DNA of 64,000 nt from the NCBI GenBank assembly GCA_948099385.1, contig CANUEZ040000168.1:7173501-7237500 (forward strand), written 5' to 3'. Both the position numbers and the translations under genes were made by a program. The notes under the pieces are model-generated. The model worked only from the letters and a program-made list of their open reading frames with translations, was not told the origin of the DNA and searched no databases. The stretch is from Fasciola hepatica. Its lineage: Eukaryota; Platyhelminthes; Trematoda; Plagiorchiida; Fasciolidae. This document shows positions 56,121 to 64,000 of the stretch, one piece after another; positions within the stretch are counted from its first letter, which is position 1; each line of letters begins with the position of its first letter.

Positions 56121-56744
56121 GTTTGGCAAGTCCGCAGCGTGATCAGAAGGTCAGTAGAGAGGCCGATCAAAATGACGCACCCAAAGTTCCATTTTTCATT
56201 TTCGTTCGAGAATAATCTGGCCTGCTACATCAAGTAAGATGGACTCAACCTTACATTGTCCATTCTAAGCGTTACAAATGACTGCGAATAGTTCTGTGCT
56301 TTGAAACTTTCAAGAGATTGAGCTTCCCAAATTAGAAGGCATTGTACAAGGTCAGTGGTCAAGTCGCCAAATTTAAAAGCATCCCTGAAAGGTCAAAAGG
56401 TCAATTTTCTATAATAAGTACTGTGGCGCGGAAACCTTGTAAATATGGCTGCTTATCTCCTTAAGAAATACAACCGTTGACCTTACTGTACATACATCTC
56501 TTACCCGTATTTCTTCCTCCCTATTTCAGGAACAACTGTGAATATAGTGGACGAAAATTCTGACCAACCCCTGAAGACTCAGTTGACTAGTAAATACTTT
56601 CATATTCTTGTATCTAACGTATTGCTGTACTAGGTGCCACATAATGTAGACTGAATAGCTGTCGAATCGGACTTCTCCGTACATTACAGTACCAACTAGT
56701 TCGGGTCAAGGTCAAATCAAGTACCAAGCCCCGCATAATTATTG

Positions 56745-56840
56745 ATGAGTACGGTGATTATCCCCTGCGTACAGATGTCGCCTCGACAGATGATGAAAGG
56801 TGTGCGAACTAGACGCCAAACTAAACGACCAGAAGCTGTA
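56745..56840. repeat. Dispersed repeat, family D copy 2
   Basis: Partner of 50945-51045; shared core GATGTCGCCTCGACAGATGA, then TAGACGCCAAACTAAACGACC. Confidence 0.6.
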
Positions 56841-56930
56841 GTACAGTCCAAATAGCTTTCCGAAGGCGTTCATATCCGATGCGGTCTCTATCCTGCCTGC
56901 TTCTTCTATCAATAGCTTTTCCTAGTTAAG

Positions 56931-56996
56931 TTTGTCACACCGTGACGTCTTGTTCGTCATACCGTGATGCCAAGTTCGTCGTAGCCTGAAGTCAAG
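56931..56996. repeat. Minisatellite, three 22-bp units
   Basis: Units 56931-56952, 56953-56974 and 56975-56996 share the pattern TTCGTC-TACCGTGATG-CAAG with several substitutions each. Confidence 0.8.
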
Positions 56997-57411
56997 TTCT
57001 CAAATAAAATGCTCCAGCTGCAAGCCACGGATGGGCCTCAATTGACCAGGCCAATTTCGTGTGTCTGAATATAAAGCTTGTAAACCAAAGTCTTCGCTCC
57101 CATCCGACCCAGCCTGTTAGGTCTTGACTAACGCGTAGCCCAGTTGGGCGCAGTTCCATCAGCGGGACTGTCATGCAGATTTTCGTGATCAAATTTCTTA
57201 TTGTAGTCCAATCGGTGGCACCGGAGGGATGTGTCTGGCCCACGATGTGGATACACAATGATAATTCATCAGTGCTGCGATTAATCTTTTCCTCACGATA
57301 CATGTGCAGGTCACGTAAATAACCTGACTTTCTTCCATCCACGTTTAAGCTGGTGTGCCAGATACCTTCACACAAAAATGTGGCTGTATGCACAAGCTGA
57401 TGAGACACCAC
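56992..57411 (-). CDS. Unrecognised open frame, 139 codons
   Basis: This is one of the longest uninterrupted frames in the right half that does not lie over a known element. The translation has several Trp (VGWERRLWFTSFIFRHTKLA and others), no transmembrane segment and no motif that I recognise. It overlaps the end of the 22-bp minisatellite by a few bases. It could be a host exon, part of an unknown element or chance. No start-context or splice evidence favours any of these. Confidence 0.2.
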   Translation of the reverse strand: MVSHQLVHTATFLCEGIWHTSLNVDGRKSGYLRDLHMYREEKINRSTDELSLCIHIVGQTHPSGATDWTTIRNLITKICMTVPLMELRPTGLRVSQDLTGWVGWERRLWFTSFIFRHTKLAWSIEAHPWLAAGAFYLRT

Positions 57412-57691
57412 TTTACGTCTAGTTAATGATGAAAAGCGGTGCTGTGCAGTTGTGAGTGCTGTTGAATCGTAGTGTGAAATAGGAATCCGATCGACCGCCC
57501 ATTAGATCTTGCGTACGATGCCCAGGAACATATCGCTCGAACGTGGCAAGTGCTACAGCAAGAACTAGGTTCACTGGAGCGAACACACTGACTGAACTGG
57601 CACGTAATTTGAAATTGTACCCTGTTCAGTTTTTATGTGCATGCCTTCACTGATCTACACGTTTTCCCATCAAGCTATGTCCAAAACCCGC

Positions 57692-57789
57692 AGTTCTTTA
57701 GCCAGGAACTACCATTCTTTAGCCATGACCCACAATCCTTTGACCAAGATGCACCATTCTTTACCCGAGACACATCATTCTTTATTCTG
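57692..57789. repeat. Minisatellite, 21-bp units
   Basis: Units 57692-57712, 57713-57733, 57734-57754 and 57755-57775 plus a partial fifth; the consensus begins CATTCTTTA. Because 21 is a multiple of 3 the + strand stays open and encodes a repeating HSL-x4 pattern. Confidence 0.88.
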
Positions 57790-57839
57790 TAGAAAAGTCC
57801 TGGAATTCAGCGGAATAAAGTTATCTGAGTGAGTGATTA

Positions 57840-59399
57840 CTTCTCAGGATAACGCTCTATACTTTGTTTCACGAGAGGTTTGCAAATAAAGTCATACAGA
57901 ACAATTTGTCTGTTCATTATTCACCGTAGGTCTTGCGGCAAAATTCCTTGAACGTCCCACGTATTAGGAACAAAATCCTAGGAAATGTTTCGCTTTATAC
58001 GGATTTTGCAGATGTTATAGAAAACTGATCACCCTACCGTACTTCATCATTTTGTCCATTTTGTTCACTTCCCAACCACTGTGATTGTTTTGAGAAACCC
58101 AGTTTCGCTGATCATACCTTTCTAATAGCAACAGCGGACTGAGAAAGCATCATTGATCACTTAGTTAATCTTACTAATAGACCAACACAGGATGCTTTAA
58201 AAGTGCATTCTCCCTCATGATTCAAGCTGAATAACAAACCGCGTAACAGCGGTATGTCCTTCAATGCTCGGCGGCATATACCGGTCTCAGGAACTCAAAC
58301 ACCTTGATCAGAAATTATGACTGTTCAGACATCGTCAAGCACAGGAGTCATATTAACCCAGTAATTTACGTGAATAGGTTCACTTTCAGCTGTCTGTTTT
58401 AGACAATCCGAAATTATCTGACTACGTGTATTCTCCTGACTCATTTTTTCCAAACAGAATAAAACCATGGCAGTGTTTAAATCGTGAAATGATCACTGTT
58501 TTGCTTAGTGAACCACTGTTTCACGCATTCCAGTATACCTATTGCGACTTGACAAAATGAAATTCCAGACTTATTGTTGAAGCGTTTCCTATTTACAAAC
58601 GACTTGTAGCGACCTGGAGATGACTGAGTTTGAATGTGTAAATTCATGCACAAAAATTGCTTCAGACCAACATAAACAAGTATGTTGTTCGACGCAGCAG
58701 GGCTGTGCTTTGCTTGTTTAGTTGCTGTAAGGACTATTGGTTTCCGCCAATTGGAAAACACATTTTTGACTGCTCTGCTTAAGGACGGTTAAACCGTTAG
58801 CTCCCTTAGCTAGTATCGCGCCCGGTGTCGCTCCCAAGCGGTTCCCTCACCTCCACTGTCATCGGGAGCTGTAATGAGTGATCAAACCGATGCAACAAGC
58901 ACAAGTCACACGTAGAAGTAAACTCAGCTAGAGTGGAATTCCAGACTAAAGTTGATTCATCTGAATGAGTGAATCGAAGCTAACAGACTGGTCAAAAACT
59001 GATAGAAACGCACTACAAACCTTAGTTTCGCTCAGTCCTTCCCGAAATTCGCTGGAAGACAAGGTGCTCGACAGCCCCTTTCTCAACTAGCGCAGATAGT
59101 TGAAAGGCATCTGCGGGAGGAAGAACCATGAGCATTTCACGCAGAGTCACGACAGGAAGATTTGTGCACGCTAACACCTTCGAAACAACTTCACGAGACT
59201 TGCGAACATGATCGCTGAGACCGACCCCAGCATTTTCTCTCACTTGGATTTATCTCTATCCCATTATCACCTGCCAGACTGAATAAAGTCTTGTTTTGAT
59301 ACGTACTACACAGTGGGAACAGCATATACCCGCGCAGATGGCTCTTCATCCCCTATTTAAAACAAACGTATGAAAAAATAGAAGGTGCATCCAGATAAA
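57840..59399. other. No supported gene
   Basis: Minus-strand open frames at 58761-58477 (94 codons) and 59243-59022 (73 codons) have balanced composition, but no motif known to me and no good splice sites. The second begins at a GTG right after an AG. Confidence 0.35.
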
Positions 59400-60300
59400 C
59401 AAAATTGTCTATTGATCAGAGTTCCATCCAGATCAATAAAAGCCGACTTACAAATACTCAGTACCACGTACGTTGTTTGGACGATAATTACCACATAGAC
59501 TATCTTCACTGCTTCACGTGTCTAATTTCAACTAGTTTGACTACCGTCGTTCACGTTCGACCCAGGATGCCCCCACTTCCCTCACACATTCCGTCCCGTT
59601 TTCACTCGATCAAAGATGCACGGCGGTTAGAGAATATTTCCTCGATAACAGCGACTGATTCAACTACGTGGACCGATCCAAGTTATTGCGTATCCTGAAT
59701 GATAGTGGAACTCGGCCGAACGATGTACGCTCACTATTCAGTTACTTTTTCAGTCGGCAACAGTTTACACGAATGCTTTGTTGACGGGGGACTTCTTCCG
59801 TGCTCCCGCACAAATAGATTGTCTTACACGGCACTTCAATCTCCACCTTTCGTTATCTACACGTATCTCTTTTATGCATGTTCAGGATGACTGTATGCTT
59901 ATCAAATGTGTGGATGACGTGCTTCTTGGCGTGCCCTACCCTCAACATCTTCCAGAGGACAGCACAACTGTGCTTGCTACTTAGTCCTCTATGCATAATC
60001 CGAACCAACTTTCCGACCCCTGAGGCGTGTATCCAGAAGAAGTGGTAAACCTCGAAGTCAGTTGACTCATTTTATGATATCATAGCATCACAATTCATAT
60101 GCGAATTTCTCCCGAAAGATACTGTCTGACGAATCATACCCGCTGCACCCCAACCTCAGTAAATGTATTTCAACGTCATCCACACGATCCCGCTAAAAAC
60201 ACTTGTTTTCTCGGAACCAAACTTATAAGTCCTCTACGGCATCATACTTCGACCTTTTCCGGAGAATCTGTCACTACGGAACTAAACTCAGTGCTTAGCT
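59400..60300 (+). mobile_element. LINE RT fragment of a distinct family
   Basis: The clearest block is 59880-59975: HVQDDCMLIKCVDDVLLGVP, where the palm box 'YADD' reads CVDD, followed by YPQHLPEDST. A shifted frame continues with CEFLPKDT near 60100 and a 'YLGTKL'-like FLGTKLI near 60215. Upstream text to ~59400 is probably the rest of the palm. The element is distinct from the RTE and Jockey copies and may be the family of the fragment at 37960-38160. Confidence 0.5.
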
Positions 60301-60409
60301 AACATTATGTTTCACTTATTGCATATATTCCTATTCTGTAATTGAAGATAATTACGTAGCTGATTATTATCCACCCTTTGGAGCCTAAGGCATTTACCCA
60401 ACGTGATAA

Positions 60410-60850
60410 TGCAACGGGGAATTCTGGGACAACGGAACGACGCGAATATCAAGGTGAACGGACGAACCAAACGAGGGCCACAAACAAAAGAACAGAAGGC
60501 GAATTTGTCGGAGGCTTCCCGAAGTAGACGAAGGGAGGTATACGAACTACCGGAGGGAAAGCAGAGGGATCTGCGTCCACCAGAAAGGTAGCCCAGGTGA
60601 GGGTCTGCCGATCGAGCCGTCAACTGAGACAATCGGACCAACCGAAGAAAAATGACGCCCAAGAGAAGCAAGCTATCGGCCACGGGCAACTGGCCAGAAC
60701 GCAGCCGAAGCGCTCAAGCAGCGGCAACAGCAATATTGGTGCCACGCAGTCTGGAAAAGGCCTTTATAAATGATTGTACGTGTTTCATGACTCCACTTGT
60801 TTGGCCGTTGAAATGCAAGTATCCTAACCCGTGTTGTCACCTTTGTTACA
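60410..60850 (+). repeat. Solo LTR, copy 2
   Basis: 441-base relative of 31464-31885 (about 88-90%), with start TGCAAC and end GTTACA. TATAAA lies at 60765-60770 at the same relative place. Flanks ATAA and ATAT may be a mutated target duplication. No internal region is attached. Confidence 0.82.
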
Positions 60851-62988
60851 ATATGACTATCCGGAGTTCGAACCTCGTTACGGCGGTCATGAACATGTTA
60901 GACAGAAACCTGCAGTGGCCTTGGTCTGTACCATGCCTGATCTGCTGAGACCTACTGGGGATTTCTACTCTAAATCGAATGAGCACCATACCACGAGGTT
61001 GATTTGAAAGCATGCAATTTATATATTTGTTTCCCATTGCCCACCGTGGTAAGCGTCACAATTTAATCGATCTGTGAGCCCGATGCTCTTCTTCAGGTTA
61101 TCTGTTTTTTCCAATAATTTACTTTCATTTCTACTCGAGGAACACGATAAATCTCGACCTTTCCTAATTGTGCACCCCGAAGTGGTTAGCTGGCACTTTG
61201 TTTCATCGCTATCTTTAGTTAAGACGAAAAACGAAAGCTTACGCAATCCAAAGGTACTGTGGTTAACCTGTACATAAAACTAATGAATTCCTCTAAACTG
61301 TGCTCCGGAATAGATCGCTACAGTCTCTTCTTAGCGTTTTTTAATCACAAAGCCTACCCACGTTTATACTGTCAGAATTGCACTCATGGTAAATGCTTCC
61401 TGAATGTGTTCCCTCCTCTACCACTGGAGTCCATTTCTTGTGTCCATGATACTAAGTTCCCTTCTTCGTGTATCCTGGATAGTACGTGTTCGTTCAAAAA
61501 CTGTAACGTCAACTGTTCTTCAACTTATGATAGCAGCCGTCTGTCAGAAGTCAGTTCTTCAGGAAAATCAGTTAGTATATTGTCACAGAGTACAACAAGG
61601 AAATCTCGATGGCTACTAATTCTTCGCTGGCTTACAAAGCACTTGATACTAATCCGATTCCTCGACTTATAATGTGTCAAACCAAATGTTATTACTGATC
61701 CATCAGGAAATAACACTGACGTAGTGAAACAAAAGTATATCTAACACAGTATGACATTGTATCTGGATGATAGAACGAATTAACTTTGGAAGAATCACGG
61801 TGTGATTCCAAAAATGGACTCCCCGTCCATGCACGCTCCATTCGATTCATATGAGATTACAGCTGTATATCTAACACACGCTGTAAATTACTTCTACGGA
61901 ATTTGTGTTCTGATAGCATACCCACCCAGTCTATTTATGAGTAATGTGTACATTTACCATGGGCCTCCAGCCTTTGTAACCTGTTTTCTCCTTTTCCAGA
62001 GCACCGATGTAGTTTTTATTTACAGTTTACGACAAACGTTGCATAAATATTCTGTTTATATTCCTGACACTGCTGTCCTAGAACTGTACATTTTCTTTGC
62101 GAGAAAATGTTTCCGAACATTTCACCCACGCATAGAAGCTACACCCTCGAGGACCGAGCTCTAAAACCCAGCCACACTATCAGCTTGCTACATCTTTGGG
62201 ACACCAAACACAAATCCGAAGCAAACCAACCTATTGTCAGATTTATTCGATCACTCTGACACATATCTCTTTTGTCGTCTTCCAGGTACGGCTATTCGTA
62301 CTTTGTCACTGGTAATTCTTTTGTATATTCTAACCACAGACTATTTTCTTATCGTGACTGAAGAAATACTTTTTGACTCACTGTCTGTACCGTGACCAGG
62401 CTGCTCTACAGTTTCGTTCACTCGCTACCCAGTGGACCGTTTCATACCCACTCTGTCACGATCTACACAACTGATCAGTATTACTCTTCTTTTTGGTTGC
62501 TCACTTGGTTGTAAGTCAAGTTTATTTATGTTCCATGAATATTATATTATTTAAAAGAGTTTTCGTGAATCTAAGATAAATGGAGGTGACCGTGAAAATC
62601 AGCACAATCCGGAACCAGTCAGTGTGTGAACTGTTTTTTTTGGAAACACGAACCAACCGGCTCAACCGAGTGCGAAGCCGATCGAGCATATCTGGACGTT
62701 CTAACATGTGTTAGACAACCTTAGTGATATCCGTCGTTTACTAAAATAAAAGGTTGCTACTGTACACACACTTTTCTGTCCAACATGCCCAGTCTGGTTG
62801 TTCTCGATATTGACATCACTCACTTCGTGAGTGGGGAGAACGCGGTCATAACTGTAGGTTTAACGAGACATGTATAAAACACCTACAATCACCCTTTTGG
62901 CTAGCATTCTCTTTTGATTTTCAATTGACAGGAGCTGTCTAAGATAATTATCATCTACCTTGTGATGGGGTCACTCAGATTAGGAATC

Positions 62989-62989
<1 letters not shown>
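60851..62989. other. No recognised gene
   Basis: A 137-codon + strand frame (61259-61672) and a 120-codon one (61802-62164) have no motif I recognise and overlap antisense frames. A B-box-like GAGTTCGAACCTC lies at ~60869. Confidence 0.4.

Positions 62990-63027
<38 letters not shown>
62990..63027. repeat. (GT)n microsatellite
   Basis: Nineteen GT units. Confidence 0.97.
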
Positions 63028-63030
<3 letters not shown>

Positions 63031-63522
63031 ACTACTACCATCACTAATAATGTTACAATGCATAAGATGTGTCGGTTAGAAAAGTTGCTTTTCCGCTATG
63101 AGTAATATGGAATTGTACCTGGATAAAAAGTCGGAACTTCCCTGGAAACACACGAACGGTTCCACGGTTGTTGTCGATCGTCAGGTATGCGCACCAGGTA
63201 CACTTCTGCCCAATCATCCCTATTCGTGAGCACTTCACACTTGACTCTTTTTTTCGAAGTATTTGATTATTTAATCGTATGCATATAAAATCGAAATCAT
63301 ACTCATTCACACGTGATTTAGACACTGTTTCACTGCACTACATGTGTTTTCTCAAATTGCAGTTTCATCATCTCGAGGATAAACCGGCCAGAATAGGCTC
63401 GCCTTGAACCTCCATTTCCAAACCTTAGTTTCTAGCAGATCATTTTGATATCACGCAACTACTTGCGAGTAGTGTGTGGGATAGATGAATCTTTGTTTGG
63501 ATGACTGTCAGCCAGGTAATTG

Positions 63523-63526
<4 letters not shown>

Positions 63527-63571
<45 letters not shown>
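63527..63571. repeat. (TA)n microsatellite
   Basis: About 22 AT units; it explains the Tyr-Ile open frames on both strands here. Confidence 0.97.
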
Positions 63572-63573
<2 letters not shown>

Positions 63574-63754
63574 AAATGCAAAGCAGGCTTAAATGGGTTA
63601 AAACAGCCGTTTCGGTGGAGAAGACGTAATTTTTGTGAAAGCAGTCGCTTGGAGTTAACGGGACGGATTCCCAGTCTCCATTCGAAGCTGTCAGACATGT
63701 CTGGCAGTCACAAAGGAACACACCAAAACAAACTAAATTTGGTTATTCAGACCA

Positions 63755-63870
63755 GCCCGGACGGGAGGCGCATGGCGCGTTAGTAACACTCGCTCCCTCA
63801 ACGTAAAATGTCCGGGTTCAAACCCTGGATGTTGTGGATGCTATGCACCACTAATAAACCCTAACGAGAA
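63755..63870 (+). repeat. tRNA-derived SINE, different family
   Basis: An A-box-like TGGCGCGTTAGTAACACTCG at ~63774 and a perfect B-box GGTTCAAACC at ~63813 lie ~40 bases apart, a tRNA-like spacing. It shares no obvious tail with the copies at 28774 and 38870. Confidence 0.6.
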
Positions 63871-64000
63871 CACAACTCGAGTTTAGTATACCTGAGTGCA
63901 GGGTTGTCAGATAACCTGAGGTTCGTGCATGAAAGATGAAGTTCGAAGGACATCCAGCCAAACGAAGAAAACCATGTTCCATAAGTATAAATTATAAATC

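Overview
The window is nuclear DNA from a parasitic flatworm, most probably a digenean trematode. I infer this from one host gene with ordinary GT-AG introns lying in decayed flatworm-style retroelements: RTE, CR1 and Jockey-like LINEs, several Ty3/gypsy elements, tRNA-derived SINEs and a Tc1 relic. There is no bacterial gene structure. The family (perhaps Fasciolidae) is a guess from the density and type of repeats.

The only host gene I can defend is the 3' end of STT3B, the catalytic subunit of the oligosaccharyltransferase, on the + strand. Three coding exons (6496-6682, 13880-14035, 15908-16276) join in phase and encode the last ~236 residues, including the WWDYG catalytic motif and a basic C-terminal tail. 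Upstream exons lie outside the window, so the intron before 6496 is at least 6.5 kb long.

Layout: 0.2-1.2 kb RTE relic (+); 1.35-2.96 kb CR1-like relic (-); 3.84-5.74 kb RTE relic (+); 6.5-16.3 kb STT3B exons, with an RTE copy (-, 7.2-9.0 kb) and a nearly full-length Jockey-like LINE (+, 9.97-12.93 kb) inside the 7.2-kb intron; 19.2-19.5 kb RTE tail; 20.1-24.3 kb gypsy element (-); 24.3-25.8 kb two inverted-repeat units, one a Tc1/mariner-type MITE; 26-40 kb mostly anonymous DNA with dispersed repeats, SINEs, a solo LTR and a TRIM-like unit; 40.3-41.3 kb dead Tc1 transposase; 41.6-44.0 kb gypsy relic (-); 46.8-47.1 kb RTE tail (-); 47.6-50.9 kb gypsy (-); 51.0-55.2 kb the most complete gypsy (-), interrupted by a fold-back that carries a tRNA-like sequence; 55.4-56.1 kb RTE fragment (-); 56.9-57.8 kb two minisatellites; 59.4-60.3 kb LINE RT fragment (+); 60.4-60.85 kb second solo LTR; 63-64 kb microsatellites and a SINE.

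The strongest observation is a pair of ~495-bp inverted segments, about 99% identical (4909-5403 and 8402-8896). They sit inside two otherwise strongly diverged RTE copies and bracket the STT3B exon that carries WWDYG. This looks like recent gene conversion between inverted LINEs. It also gives the exon the layout known to favour intron pairing, back-splicing (circRNA) and inversion. No transposable element here looks autonomous: nearly all carry stops, frameshifts or changed catalytic residues.
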